Shown here piece by piece: positions 51,907 to 64,000 of a DNA stretch of 64,000 bases. Position numbers and translations under genes: made by a program. The notes beneath the pieces were generated by a model that was given only the letters and a program-made list of their open reading frames with translations, searched no databases and had not been told where the DNA came from. Source of the DNA: Ramlibacter albus (GTDB lineage: Bacteria; Pseudomonadota; Gammaproteobacteria; Burkholderiales; Burkholderiaceae_C); the NCBI RefSeq assembly GCF_014297445.1, contig NZ_JACORU010000008.1:62001-126000 (forward strand). The letters are read 5' to 3'. Each line of letters starts with the position of its first letter. The stretch's first letter is position 1.

Positions 51907-52781
51907 ACCTGCGCTTCGTCGAAGCCTTCTACTGGGTCGCCACGCTGCAGTCCGTGTCGCGCGCCGCCGAAAAACTGTTCATCACGCAATCGGCGATGTC
52001 CGCGCGCATCGCCGCGCTGGAGGACGAACTCGGCACCGTGCTGCTGGACCGGCGCGACAAGCAGTTCCGCCTGACCATGGCCGGCCAGCGCTTCCTCAAG
52101 CACGCATCGCGCCTGCTGGAACTGCAGCGCGAGATCAAGCAGGAAATGGGGGGCGAGGCGCCGCCCGAGGTGCAGATGCGCGTGGGCGCCATCGAGTCCG
52201 TGCTGCACTCGTGGCTGATCCCGTGGGTGGAGCAGTTGCGCGGCGAATACCCGGCGCTCGAGCTGGAGCTGTCGGTGGAGACCACACCGGTGCTGATCGA
52301 CCTCGTGCGCCGCGGCGCGATGGACATCGTCTTCACGGCCTCGCCGGCCAATGCCGAGGGCGTGCGCACCAAGGCGCTGCCGCCGATGGAGATGGCCTTC
52401 CTCGGCAACGCGAAGATCCACCGCAAGCGCGTGTGGCGCATGGCGGACTTCGCGGACGTGGACGTGATGACCTTCCAGCGCGGCTCGGTGCCGCACCTCG
52501 CGCTCGTGGACCAGCTCAAGGCCGCTGGCGTGCAGCCCCGCAAGATCCACGCAATCTCCTCGATCTCGGCCATGGTGCAGCTCGTGCAGGGCGGCTTCGG
52601 CGTGGCGACGCTGCCGCTTGCCGCCGCGAAGCGCCTGCCCGACACCTCCGGCCTGAAGATCCTGCGCTGCGAGCAGCCGCTGCCGCCGCTGCCCATCCAC
52701 GCCAACTACCGGGTCGACCCGTCGTCGGGCAATGCCGAGCTGGTGCTCAAGTCCGCGCTGGCCTTCGTCGCGAACTCGTAG
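51903..52781 (+). CDS. LysR-family regulator of the ABC/oxoprolinase locus
   Basis: The 292-residue product has a winged helix-turn-helix at the N-terminus (NLRFVEAFYWVATLQ, LFITQSAMSARIAALEDELG) and an effector-binding domain. The start at 51903 overlaps the racemase-like gene by 4 bases, so the two are coupled. It precedes the livK-type gene by 119 bases, where a 20-bp dyad (52814-52833) is a likely operator. It is probably the activator of the transporter and catabolic genes downstream. Confidence 0.92.
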   Translation: MNLRFVEAFYWVATLQSVSRAAEKLFITQSAMSARIAALEDELGTVLLDRRDKQFRLTMAGQRFLKHASRLLELQREIKQEMGGEAPPEVQMRVGAIESVLHSWLIPWVEQLRGEYPALELELSVETTPVLIDLVRRGAMDIVFTASPANAEGVRTKALPPMEMAFLGNAKIHRKRVWRMADFADVDVMTFQRGSVPHLALVDQLKAAGVQPRKIHAISSISAMVQLVQGGFGVATLPLAAAKRLPDTSGLKILRCEQPLPPLPIHANYRVDPSSGNAELVLKSALAFVANS

Positions 52782-52813
52782 AAACCCTAGGTCTTCGCTC
52801 TCGGCAGAAGAAA

Positions 52814-52833
52814 TTTCGATGACGTAATCGAAA
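52814..52833. promoter_or_regulatory. Palindromic operator upstream of ABC importer genes
   Basis: Perfect dyad TTTCGAT-GACGTA-ATCGAAA, with flanking AAA and AATTTCG extending the symmetry imperfectly. It contains the T-N11-A form expected of LysR sites and lies 67 bases before the binding-protein ATG, near the -35 region. Confidence 0.55.
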
Positions 52834-52900
52834 AATTTCGCGTTTGAAGGAAAGCCCCGCGCTTCCCAGAATTCGCCCATCTTCGACAAGGAGCTTTTTC

Positions 52901-54148
52901 ATGAAGTTGCTTTTGGGTCTGGTGGGTGCGGCCTTCGCCGTGGCGGCGCACGCGCAGCAGGAAATCAAGGTCGGCGTGATCTACCCGCTCACCGGGTCGG
53001 CCGCGTCGGTGGGCGGCGAGTTGCGCAACGCGCTGGAACTCGCCGCGGACATCATCAACAACGGCGCCGCGGGCGTGCCCGACCTGCCGTTCTCGCAAGG
53101 CAAGGGCCTGCCCAACCTGAAGGGCGCGAAGATCAAGCTGGTGTTCGCCGACCACCAGGCGAACCCGCAGACGGGCGCCACCGAGGCCGAACGCCTGATC
53201 ACGCAGGAGAAGGTGGTGGCCATCGTCGGCGCGTACAACAGTGCCGTCACCGCCACCGCGAGCCAGGTGGCCGAGCGCGCGGGCATCCCGTTCCTCAACC
53301 CCGAGTCGTCCTCGGCCTCGCTCACGCAGCGCAACTTCAAGTGGTTCTTCCGCACCACGCCGCACGACGACCTGTTCGTGCACAACGCGTTCGAGTTCCT
53401 GAGCGAACTGCAGGCGAAGAAGGGCATCAAGCCCGGCCGCATCGTCACGCTCAACGAGAACGGCCTGTGGGGCACCGAGAGCGGCAAGCTGCAGGCCAAG
53501 CTGGCGCCGGACTACAAGTACGAACTGGTCAAGCAGGTGTCGTACCCCGCCAAGACCACGCAGCTCACGTCGGAAGTGCAGGCGCTGAAGGCGGCCAACC
53601 CGAACCTCGTGCTGCAGTCCTCGTACACGGCCGACGCCATCCTGTCGATGAAGACGTACAAGGAGCTGGGCTTCTCGCCGGACATGATCCTGGCCAACAA
53701 CGCCGGCTTCACCGACACCGAGTTCATCAAGACGCTGGGCAAGGACGCCGAGTACATCATCACGCGTGAAGTCTTCGCGCTCGACCTCGCCAAGACCAAG
53801 CCGCTCATCAAGCAGGTGAACGACCTCTTCAACGCGAAGTACAAGATCAACTTCACGGGCAACAGCTCGCGCACCTTCACGGGCCTGATGGTGCTGGCCG
53901 ACGCGATCAACCGCGCCGGCTCCACCGAGCCCGAGGCGATCCGCAAGGCACTGGCGGCCACCAACATCGAGGGCAAGAACCTCATCATGCCGTGGAAGGG
54001 CGTGAAGTTCGACGCCACGGGCCAGAACACGCTGGGGCAGGGCATCCTGGTGCAGGTGGTGGGCGGGCAGTACAACACCGTGTGGCCGTTCGCCATGGCG
54101 TCGCGCGACGTCGTCTGGCCGATGCCCAAGTGGGACCAGCGCAAGTGA
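52901..54148 (+). CDS. ABC importer substrate-binding protein (branched-chain amino acid type)
   Basis: The 415-residue periplasmic protein has a signal peptide (LLLGLVGAAFAVAAHAQ) and the type I fold (IKVGVIYPLTGSAASVGGEL, VVAIVGAYNSAVTATASQVA, PFLNPESSSASLT). AAGGAG precedes the ATG at 52901. LivK-type proteins bind many ligands besides Leu/Ile/Val, including amides and aromatic acids. Given the downstream enzymes I suspect a cyclic or D-amino acid derivative. The stop overlaps the GTG of the first permease gene. Confidence 0.93.
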   Translation: MKLLLGLVGAAFAVAAHAQQEIKVGVIYPLTGSAASVGGELRNALELAADIINNGAAGVPDLPFSQGKGLPNLKGAKIKLVFADHQANPQTGATEAERLITQEKVVAIVGAYNSAVTATASQVAERAGIPFLNPESSSASLTQRNFKWFFRTTPHDDLFVHNAFEFLSELQAKKGIKPGRIVTLNENGLWGTESGKLQAKLAPDYKYELVKQVSYPAKTTQLTSEVQALKAANPNLVLQSSYTADAILSMKTYKELGFSPDMILANNAGFTDTEFIKTLGKDAEYIITREVFALDLAKTKPLIKQVNDLFNAKYKINFTGNSSRTFTGLMVLADAINRAGSTEPEAIRKALAATNIEGKNLIMPWKGVKFDATGQNTLGQGILVQVVGGQYNTVWPFAMASRDVVWPMPKWDQRK

Positions 54149-55011
54149 CCTTCGAGATCCTTGCCCAGACCCTGGCCTCCGGCGTGCTGATCGGGCTGAT
54201 CTACGCGCTGGTGGCGATCGGGCTGACCATGATCTTCGGCGTGATGGACATCGTGAACTTCGCGCACGGCGAGTTCCTGATGCTCGGCATGTACTCGACC
54301 TTCTGGCTGTTCGCCCTCTACGCGCTGGACCCCATGCTCACGCTGCCGCTCACGGTGCTGATGCTCTTCGCGTTCGGCGTGCTGCTGTACAAGCTGCTCA
54401 TCGTGCGCATCATCAACGCGCCGATGCTCACGCAGATCTTCACCACCTTCGGGCTGATGTACCTGCTGCGCGGCGTGGCACAGTTCCTGTGGAAGCCGGA
54501 CTTCCGCTCGGTCGAGAACTCCGCGGTGGCGGGCACGGTGAAGGTGCTGGGCCTGCAGCTCGGGCAGCCGCAGCTGGTGGCGGGCGTGGGCGCGGTGCTG
54601 GTGACGGCGGTGATCTGGTACTTCCTGAACCACACGCGGCTCGGCGCTGCGCTCGAGGCGACCGCCGCCGACAAGGATGCGGCTCGCCTGATGGGCATCG
54701 ATTCGCACCGCATGTTCTCGCTGGCGTGGGGCATCGGCGCGGCATGCGCAGGAGCGGCGGGCGTGCTGCTCGCGACCTTCTTCCCGATCTTCCCGGACGT
54801 CGGCGCGAACTTCATCCTGCTCGCGTTCGTGGTGGTCAACCTCGGCGGCTTCGGCAGCGTCACCGGCGCGTTCTGGGCCGGCATCCTGGTGGGCGTGATC
54901 GAGGTGATGGGCGGGCTGCTGCTCGGGCCGCAGTACAAGCTGGCCGTGGTGCTGGTGCTGTTCCTCGGCGTGCTGATGTTCCGCCCGCAGGGCCTGATGG
55001 GGAAAGCATGA
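54145..55011 (+). CDS. ABC importer permease, LivH type
   Basis: The 288-residue product has about eight membrane segments and the LivH motifs (GLIYALVAIGLTMIFGVMDI, NFAHGEFLMLGMY, LVVNLGGFGSVTGAFWAG near the C-terminus). The GTG start overlaps the end of the binding-protein gene (GTGA). It forms the channel together with the LivM-type permease. Confidence 0.92.
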   Translation: MTFEILAQTLASGVLIGLIYALVAIGLTMIFGVMDIVNFAHGEFLMLGMYSTFWLFALYALDPMLTLPLTVLMLFAFGVLLYKLLIVRIINAPMLTQIFTTFGLMYLLRGVAQFLWKPDFRSVENSAVAGTVKVLGLQLGQPQLVAGVGAVLVTAVIWYFLNHTRLGAALEATAADKDAARLMGIDSHRMFSLAWGIGAACAGAAGVLLATFFPIFPDVGANFILLAFVVVNLGGFGSVTGAFWAGILVGVIEVMGGLLLGPQYKLAVVLVLFLGVLMFRPQGLMGKA

Positions 55012-56012
55012 AGACGACCGTCATTGCCGCTGCGTGCGCCGTGCTCGCCGTGGGGCTGCCGTTCGCGCTGGACACCTCGCACCTCAACATGGCGATCCTG
55101 GTGTTGATGGCCGCGCAACTGGGCGTCGCCTGGAACATCGTGGGCGGCTATGCGGGCCAGGTGTCGCTGGGGCATGCGGCCTTCTACGGGCTGGGCGCGT
55201 ACACGTCCACCGTGCTGCTGGTGAAGTTCGGCGTGAATCCGTGGATCGGCATCCTCGCCGGTGGCGCGCTCGCCGCGGCTCTGAGCTTCGCGTTCGGCTG
55301 GTCGTGCTTCCGCCTGAAGGGCCACTACTTCGCCATGGCGACCATCGCGGTCGCGGAGCTGGTGCAGATCTTCTTCACCGAGTGGGACTTCGCCGGCGCC
55401 GCCGTCGGCCTGTACGTGCCGATGAACAAGACGGGCTGGGCCTGGCTGAACTTCGCGACCAAGATGCCGTACTACTGGCTGGCCCTCGGCCTGCTGCTCG
55501 TCACGCTCGCCGTCAACTTCTGGATCGAACGCAGCTGGCTCGGCTACTACTTCCGCGCCATCAAGGACGAGCCGGACGCCGCGCGCAGCATCGGCATCGA
55601 CATCGCGCGCTACAAGCAGGTGGCGCTGGCCATCAGCGCCTTCTTCACGGCCCTGGGCGGCAGCCTCTACGCGCAGAAGGAGCTGTACATCGACCCGCAG
55701 TCGGTGCTGTCCACGGCGCTGTCGATCAAGATGGCGCTGGTGGCGATCCTGGGCGGCGTGGGCACGCTGTTCGGGCCGGTCGTGGGGTCGGTGGTGCTCA
55801 CGAGCATCGAGGAGTTCACGCGCATCCTGTTCGGCGGCAGCGGCAAGGGCACCGACGTCATCATCTACGCGGGGCTGATCATCGTGATCGCGGTGTTCTA
55901 CCCGACGGGCATCGTCGGCTGGTGGAACAACCAGGTGCGGCGATTTCGCTCGCGGCAAGCCGCCGGAGCGAAGCCCGTGAGCGGCACGCAAGCCGCGGGG
56001 GAGCTGTCATGA
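55008..56012 (+). CDS. ABC importer permease, LivM type
   Basis: The 334-residue product has the LivM signature region VAWNIVGGYAGQVSLGHAAF, then GLGAYTSTVLL, and the EAA-like loop RAIKDEPDAARSIGIDIARY. The ATG overlaps the livH-type stop by 4 bases. The C-terminus carries a soluble basic Ala-rich tail of about 25 residues. Confidence 0.92.
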   Translation: MKTTVIAAACAVLAVGLPFALDTSHLNMAILVLMAAQLGVAWNIVGGYAGQVSLGHAAFYGLGAYTSTVLLVKFGVNPWIGILAGGALAAALSFAFGWSCFRLKGHYFAMATIAVAELVQIFFTEWDFAGAAVGLYVPMNKTGWAWLNFATKMPYYWLALGLLLVTLAVNFWIERSWLGYYFRAIKDEPDAARSIGIDIARYKQVALAISAFFTALGGSLYAQKELYIDPQSVLSTALSIKMALVAILGGVGTLFGPVVGSVVLTSIEEFTRILFGGSGKGTDVIIYAGLIIVIAVFYPTGIVGWWNNQVRRFRSRQAAGAKPVSGTQAAGELS

Positions 56013-56722
56013 GCCTGCTGGAAGTCACGGGCGTGAGCAAGCGCTTCGGCGGCCTCACGGCCAACGAGGACGTCACCTTCACCGTCGGCACGGGCCAGAT
56101 AGTGGGCCTGATCGGCCCCAACGGCGCGGGCAAGACGACGCTGTTCAACTGCGTCGCGGGTTTCTTCGCGCCGAGCGAAGGCACGATCACCCTGGACGGC
56201 CAGCGCATCGAGGGCCTGCCGCCCGAGCGCTGCGCCCGCATGGGCGTGGGCCGCACGTTCCAGATCGCGCGCACCTTCACGAGCATGACGGCGTGCGAGA
56301 ACGTGATGACCGCGTCGATGCTGCACGAGCGCAAGGTGAGCGATGCGCGCGCCGACGCCGAGCGCTGGCTGGGCTTCGCCAACCTCACGCGCCTGGCCGA
56401 CAAGCCGGCGGGCAGCATGACCATCAGCGAGCAGCGCCGGCTTGCCGTGGCGCGCGCGCTGGCCACGCGACCGCGCCTGCTGCTGATGGACGAGGTGATG
56501 GCGGGGCTCAACCCGTCCGAGGTGAAGGAAGCCGTGGACGTGGTGCTGAAGATCCGCGAGCACGGCATCTCCTGCCTCGTCGTGGAGCACGTGCTCGAAG
56601 GCATCATGCCCATCGCCGACAAGATCGTGGTGCTGGACCGCGGCCGCAAGATCGCCGAAGGCACGCCTGCCGAAGTGTCGAGCGACGAAGCCGTGATCCA
56701 CGCCTACCTGGGGGATGCGTGA
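56009..56722 (+). CDS. ABC importer ATPase, LivG type
   Basis: The 237-residue product has Walker A GPNGAGKTT, Walker B LLLMDEVMAGLNPSE and H-loop LVVEHVLEG. The signature motif is degenerate: MTISEQRRLAVARA where LSGGQ is expected, so the second Gly is replaced by Ser. EVMAGL-type LivG proteins with altered signatures exist as I recall. The site may be inactive, leaving hydrolysis to the other half formed with LivF. Confidence 0.92.
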   Translation: MSLLEVTGVSKRFGGLTANEDVTFTVGTGQIVGLIGPNGAGKTTLFNCVAGFFAPSEGTITLDGQRIEGLPPERCARMGVGRTFQIARTFTSMTACENVMTASMLHERKVSDARADAERWLGFANLTRLADKPAGSMTISEQRRLAVARALATRPRLLLMDEVMAGLNPSEVKEAVDVVLKIREHGISCLVVEHVLEGIMPIADKIVVLDRGRKIAEGTPAEVSSDEAVIHAYLGDA

Positions 56723-57426
56723 TGCTGGAAGTTCGCAACATCAAGGTCTGCTACGACGAGGTGCTCGCCGTGTCGGACGTCACGCTCACCGTGCCGCCGG
56801 GCAAGATCATTGCGCTGGTCGGCGGCAACGGCAACGGCAAGTCCACGACGCTGCGCGCAGTGGCGGGGCTGAACCCGGTGCAGGCCGGCACGATCACCTT
56901 CAACGGCGTGCCGGTGCAGGGCGTGCCCGCGCACAAGCGCGTGCCGCTGGGCCTGTCGCTCGTGCCGGAAGGCCGGCGGCTGTTCCCGCGCCTGACCGTC
57001 AAGCGCAACCTGGAGCTGGGCGCCTACACGCGCGCCGACCGCCACGAGGTGGCGCGGGGCGTCGAAGAGATGTTCGCGCTCTTTCCCATCCTCAAGGAGC
57101 GGCACGCGCAGCTGGCCGGCACCATGAGCGGCGGCGAGCAGCAGATGCTGGCCATCGCGCGCGGCATGATGGCCCGGCCGAAGCTGCTGATGCTGGACGA
57201 GCCCTCGTGGGGCATCGCGCCGAAGTTCGTGGCCAAGGTGCTGGAGGTGATCCAGCAGGTCAACGCCACGGGTGTGTCGGTGCTGCTGGTGGAGCAGAAC
57301 CTGCAGAAGGCGCTGGCCATCGCGCACGAAGGCTACGTCATCCAGACCGGGCGCATCGTCATGCAGGGCAAAGGCGCGGACCTGCTGCACGACGAGCGCA
57401 TCAAGAAGGCCTACCTCGGCCTGTAA
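56722..57426 (+). CDS. ABC importer ATPase, LivF type
   Basis: The 234-residue product has Walker A GGNGNGKST, LVPEGRRLFPRLTVKRNL typical of LivF, an intact signature MSGGEQQMLAIARG, and Walker B LMLDEPSWGIAP. The ATG shares a base with the livG-type stop. It completes the five-gene importer. The enzyme genes follow on the same strand after 16 bases. Confidence 0.93.
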   Translation: MLEVRNIKVCYDEVLAVSDVTLTVPPGKIIALVGGNGNGKSTTLRAVAGLNPVQAGTITFNGVPVQGVPAHKRVPLGLSLVPEGRRLFPRLTVKRNLELGAYTRADRHEVARGVEEMFALFPILKERHAQLAGTMSGGEQQMLAIARGMMARPKLLMLDEPSWGIAPKFVAKVLEVIQQVNATGVSVLLVEQNLQKALAIAHEGYVIQTGRIVMQGKGADLLHDERIKKAYLGL

Positions 57427-57442
57427 ATAGCAAGTGAAACCC

Positions 57443-58204
57443 ATGATCTACGACCAACCCCAGGCGCTGCGCCTGGCCGTGCGCGACGGGAATTTCCGGC
57501 AGCCCACTTCGGGCCACGCGGGTGGCTACCTGCAGGCCAACCTGATGATCGTGCCGGAAGCCGACGCCTTCGACTTCCTGCTGTTCTGCCAGCGCAACCC
57601 CAAGCCGTGCCCGCTGATCGAAGTGCTGGAGCCGGGCGCCACCGAGCCGCGCTGCGCGCCGGGCGCGAACATCGCCACCGACGTGCCCGGCTACCGCGTC
57701 TACCGCCACGGCGATCTCGCCGGCGAGCGCGAGAGCGTCGCCGACCTGTGGCAGAAGGACTTCGTCACCTTCCTCATCGGCTGCAGCTTCTCCTTCGAAG
57801 CCGCCGTGCAGCAGGCCGGCGTGCCGCTGCGCCACGTGCGCCAGGGCCGCAACGTCGCGATGTACCGCACGAACATCGCGTGCACGCCGGCGGGCCGGTT
57901 CAGCGGCGAGATGGTGGTGAGCATGCGGCCGGTGAAGAGCCGCGACGTGGCCAAGGTGGTGGAGATTTCCGGCCGGTTCGACGTGGCGCACGGCACGCCC
58001 GTCCACATCGGCAACCCGGGGGCGATCGGCATCGTCGACATCGCGCGGCCGGACTACGGCGACGCCGTCGACATCGAGGCCGACGAGGTGCCGGTGTTCT
58101 GGGCCTGCGGCGTCACGCCGCAATGGGTGGCCCAGAAATGCCGCTTGCCGCTGTGCATCACGCACGCGCCCGGCAAGATGTTCGTGACGGACTTGAGGGG
58201 CTGA
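57443..58204 (+). CDS. DUF1445 / D-glutamate cyclase-type putative hydro-lyase
   Basis: The 253-residue product has the DUF1445 family pattern: [75 protein letters not shown], then [10 protein letters not shown] and [10 protein letters not shown]. The family includes the mammalian D-glutamate cyclase, which converts D-glutamate to 5-oxo-D-proline. A GTG at 57434 is an alternative start. It stands between an importer and a 5-oxoprolinase, which fits that chemistry. Cytosolic. Confidence 0.88.
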   Translation: MIYDQPQALRLAVRDGNFRQPTSGHAGGYLQANLMIVPEADAFDFLLFCQRNPKPCPLIEVLEPGATEPRCAPGANIATDVPGYRVYRHGDLAGERESVADLWQKDFVTFLIGCSFSFEAAVQQAGVPLRHVRQGRNVAMYRTNIACTPAGRFSGEMVVSMRPVKSRDVAKVVEISGRFDVAHGTPVHIGNPGAIGIVDIARPDYGDAVDIEADEVPVFWACGVTPQWVAQKCRLPLCITHAPGKMFVTDLRG

Positions 58205-58211
58205 CCCAGCC

Positions 58212-61844
<3,633 letters not shown>

Positions 61845-61861
61845 CAGCCGTTTGACAGTTT

Positions 61862-61887
61862 GCCCGAACATGATCGGGCCGTTTTTT
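61862..61887 (+). terminator. Rho-independent terminator of the oxoprolinase locus
   Basis: Stem GCCCGA / TCGGGC with a 6-base loop, then CG and six T. It begins 18 bases after the oxoprolinase stop and ends the run of genes that began at 51178 or 52901. Confidence 0.7.
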
Positions 61888-62020
61888 CGAAGCAGTCCGT
61901 GACGCCGGTTGCCGCAGGAGGTTGATGCGGCACCCCTTCGCTCACGCGCAGTAGAAGTTCAAGAGCCCGTTGCCGCGGGCATGCCGATGGACCCTGCTGT
62001 AGCGAAGGGATGGAGCCACG

Positions 62021-62881
62021 ATGAAGATCAACCACTGCAGGGTGCTGCAGGCGGTCGCCGACGCCGGCACGTTCGGCGGCGCGGCGCTGCTGCTCGAGTG
62101 CACCCAGTCGAACGTCAGCTACGCGATCCGCGAGCTCGAGCAGCACGTCGGCTTCCGGCTGCTCACGCGTTCGCGCGCGGGCTGCGAGCTGACCGCCGAG
62201 GGGCGCGAGGTGCTGCTGCGCTGCGCGCGCATCCTCGAGATCGCCGACGACCTGAAGTCGCTGGGGTCGGCGCCGTCCGGCATCGTGCGCCTGGTCAGCC
62301 TGCAAAGCGCCGGTGAGGCGCTGCTGGCGCGGCTGCTCGAGGAATGCTGGGCGCGTTTTCCCGGCATCCGCATCGACGTCGCCAGCGACACCGAGAGCGA
62401 GGACTTCATCGTGCAGGCGCTGCGCCGCAACGAGGCGGACCTGGCGATCACGCAGCCGTTCGAGGACGGCCAGTTCGTCTGCCAGCCGCTCGCCGACGAC
62501 CCCTACGTGCTCGTGCTGCCTGCGTCCCACGGGCTGCGGCGGGTGGAGTCGTTCGCGCAGCTGGCCGGCCTGCGCTTCCTGCAGCATGAGGGGGCCGGCG
62601 CGCGGCACGTGCTGCAGCACCTGGCGAACCATGGCTTCGTGCCCGCGGTTTCGTTTCGTGCCACCAGCGTCCATGCCATCCTGTCGATGGTGAGACGGGG
62701 GCAGGGATTCTCCGTGCTCCCCCGCATGGCGCTGCCGGCGGATGACCACGCCGTGTTGCCGCTGCCGGTTCCCCTGCACCGCGCCCTGGTCGTCGCCGCG
62801 CGGCCCCATTCGCTGAGGTCGCGCGCCGCGCATGCGGTGGCGCAGGTGCTTCACGCGCTGCGTAACAGCCTCGCGGCCTGA
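62021..62881 (+). CDS. LysR-family regulator, orphan
   Basis: The 286-residue product has a helix-turn-helix at the N-terminus (HCRVLQAVADAGTFGGAALL, CTQSNVSYAIRELEQHVG) and a substrate-binding-like domain ending LALP-type (GFSVLPRMALPADDHAV). A purine-rich segment AGGGATGGAG lies before the ATG. It lies after the terminator of the oxoprolinase locus and before a protease gene, so its target is unclear. Confidence 0.9.
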   Translation: MKINHCRVLQAVADAGTFGGAALLLECTQSNVSYAIRELEQHVGFRLLTRSRAGCELTAEGREVLLRCARILEIADDLKSLGSAPSGIVRLVSLQSAGEALLARLLEECWARFPGIRIDVASDTESEDFIVQALRRNEADLAITQPFEDGQFVCQPLADDPYVLVLPASHGLRRVESFAQLAGLRFLQHEGAGARHVLQHLANHGFVPAVSFRATSVHAILSMVRRGQGFSVLPRMALPADDHAVLPLPVPLHRALVVAARPHSLRSRAAHAVAQVLHALRNSLAA

Positions 62882-62996
62882 GTTCCGCCGGCGGCTTCGA
62901 TGCATGCGCTTCACGCATCGAAGCCATCGATTGCCGGCGCCGCGCGCCGCGCCGAAGAATCGGGCCCCTTCCTACTTTCACGAGGCCCGAAGAAAC

Positions 62997-64000
62997 ATGA
63001 ACCTGAAGACGACCCTTGTCCTGGCGGCGACGCTGCTTGCGACTGTGCCCCACGCGCTCGCGCAGCGCGCCGGCGCCGATCCGGAAACCGTGAGCCCGTT
63101 CGGCAAGCCCCCGGCCGCACCCGCGCCCGAGGTCGACGGCCTGCCCGCCACGGCGGCCCGCAAGGTGCAGCCGCAGCACCTGCAGGAGATGCAGCGGCTG
63201 CTGAGCTTGAGGCCGGTCGACATCCTCGTCGAGTACGAAAGCGCACCGCCCGCCACGGCGTCCACGACGGCCGAACTCGCCAGCCTGCTCAGCACCCGCA
63301 AGGCCGACTTCGAGCGGGTCAAGCAACGCGTGGGGGCGGCCCTGGGCGGCAGGAGCTTCCAGGTCCTGCGGGACTACGACGCCATGCCGATGCAGTTCGT
63401 ACGGGTCTCGAGCTTCTTCGGGCTGCTGCGTGTGCTGTTGCATGCCGACGTGAAGGCAGTCCACCCGAACGCGCTGCACCGGCCCGTCCTGGCCGAGAGC
63501 CTGCCGCTCTCGCGCCAGCCCCAGATGGCCGCCAGCGGCATGCATGGCGCCGGCACGACGGTGGCCGTGCTCGACACGGGGGTGAACTACACGCTGCCCG
63601 CTTTCGGCAAGTGCACGGCGCCCGGCAAGCCCGCCTCCTGCCGTGTCATTGCCGCCGTCGACATCGCGGCGAACGACAACCTGCTCGACGCGCACGGGCA
63701 CGGCACGAACGTCGCGGGCATCGTCGCCGGCATGGCTCCGGGTGCCCGGATCGCGTCGGTCGATGTCTTCACGGGCGACGAGGCGAAATCATCGGACATC
63801 CTTTCCGGCATCAACTGGGCGATCAACAACAAGGCCGCGTTGAACATCGTCGCCATGAACCTCAGCCTGGGCATAGCGGGGCGCAAGTACACCGCCTCGT
63901 GCCCCGCGTCGTTCGCCACGACGGCATTCGCGAACGCGCGCGCCGCGGGCATCCTGCCGGTGGTCTCGGCCGGCAACGACGGCTTCACCGACGGCGTTTC
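62997..64000 (+). CDS. Secreted S8 (subtilisin-type) serine protease, 3' end outside window
   Basis: The open frame begins with a signal peptide (NLKTTLVLAATLLATVPHALA) and continues to the right edge without a stop. A propeptide-like region (residues about 30-180) precedes the catalytic domain. That domain has VAVLDTGV (Asp193), HGHGTNVAGIVAGMAPGAR (His235) and SAGND (oxyanion Asn327). The catalytic Ser should follow about 50-100 residues beyond the window. Two Cys pairs near the Asp-His segment suggest disulfides. It would be exported and act outside the cytoplasm. Confidence 0.88.
   Translation, partial: MNLKTTLVLAATLLATVPHALAQRAGADPETVSPFGKPPAAPAPEVDGLPATAARKVQPQHLQEMQRLLSLRPVDILVEYESAPPATASTTAELASLLSTRKADFERVKQRVGAALGGRSFQVLRDYDAMPMQFVRVSSFFGLLRVLLHADVKAVHPNALHRPVLAESLPLSRQPQMAASGMHGAGTTVAVLDTGVNYTLPAFGKCTAPGKPASCRVIAAVDIAANDNLLDAHGHGTNVAGIVAGMAPGARIASVDVFTGDEAKSSDILSGINWAINNKAALNIVAMNLSLGIAGRKYTASCPASFATTAFANARAAGILPVVSAGNDGFTDGV

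Overview
The window is a GC-rich, gene-dense bacterial chromosome segment. It looks like Burkholderiales, most probably a Comamonadaceae member of the Ramlibacter/Variovorax type. The reasons are the xseB-ispA-dxs gene order, several TRAP and Bug-type solute-binding proteins, LysR regulators beside catabolic genes, a tungstate TupBCA importer and widespread ATGA/GTGA/TGATG gene overlaps. I saw no rRNA, tRNA, CRISPR array, insertion sequence or phage gene. No gap between genes exceeds 300 bases; the longest is about 230.

Layout. 1-13.4 kb: an envelope and stress-like stretch. It holds a glycine-rich repeat protein cut by the left edge, two DUF4142 proteins, a DUF4019 protein, a DUF72 protein divergent from a UvrD-like helicase across 20 bp, a type II toxin-antitoxin pair, a tyrosine phosphatase, two tandem alpha/beta hydrolases, a Na+/H+ antiporter, and several small disordered proteins or lipoproteins. 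13.4-18.6 kb: a sulfurtransferase and Rieske oxygenase pair, then xseB-ispA-dxs for isoprenoid precursors. 18.7-31.7 kb: three near-identical TRAP solute-binding proteins, thioredoxin 2, an ArgH-like lyase with a Bug-type binding protein and a divergent LysR, a bactofilin, a Kef-type antiporter, a pseudogene remnant, and a TRAP DctQM permease that lacks its own binding protein.

31.9-46.7 kb: an EgtB-like enzyme, then a molybdenum and tungsten region. TupBCA (tungstate) converges on ModBC (molybdate permease and ATPase without ModA). A GAF-Fis regulator is divergent from a three-subunit molybdenum hydroxylase whose large subunit carries the form II CoxL motif AYRGAGR. CoxD-, CoxE-, CoxG- and XdhC/CoxF-like maturation genes follow. 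The genes form one logical unit: oxyanion uptake, apo-enzyme, cofactor insertion.

46.8-64 kb: a small conserved protein, a glutathione S-transferase, a universal stress protein and a complete TRAP DctPQM operon. Next comes a run of about 10.7 kb on the plus strand: an Asp/Glu racemase-like protein, a LysR regulator, a five-gene branched-chain-type ABC importer, a DUF1445 (D-glutamate cyclase-type) protein and a fused 5-oxoprolinase/hydantoinase. I read this as a candidate uptake and degradation route for D-glutamate, 5-oxoproline or a related cyclic amide. A LysR gene and a secreted S8 serine protease cut by the right edge finish the window.

The most notable observations are the D-glutamate/5-oxoproline locus, the molybdenum hydroxylase region with two oxyanion importers, the triple TRAP binding-protein array, and a LexA-like box that fills a 20-bp divergent promoter. 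None was tested by database search; all functions rest on motifs and context read by eye.
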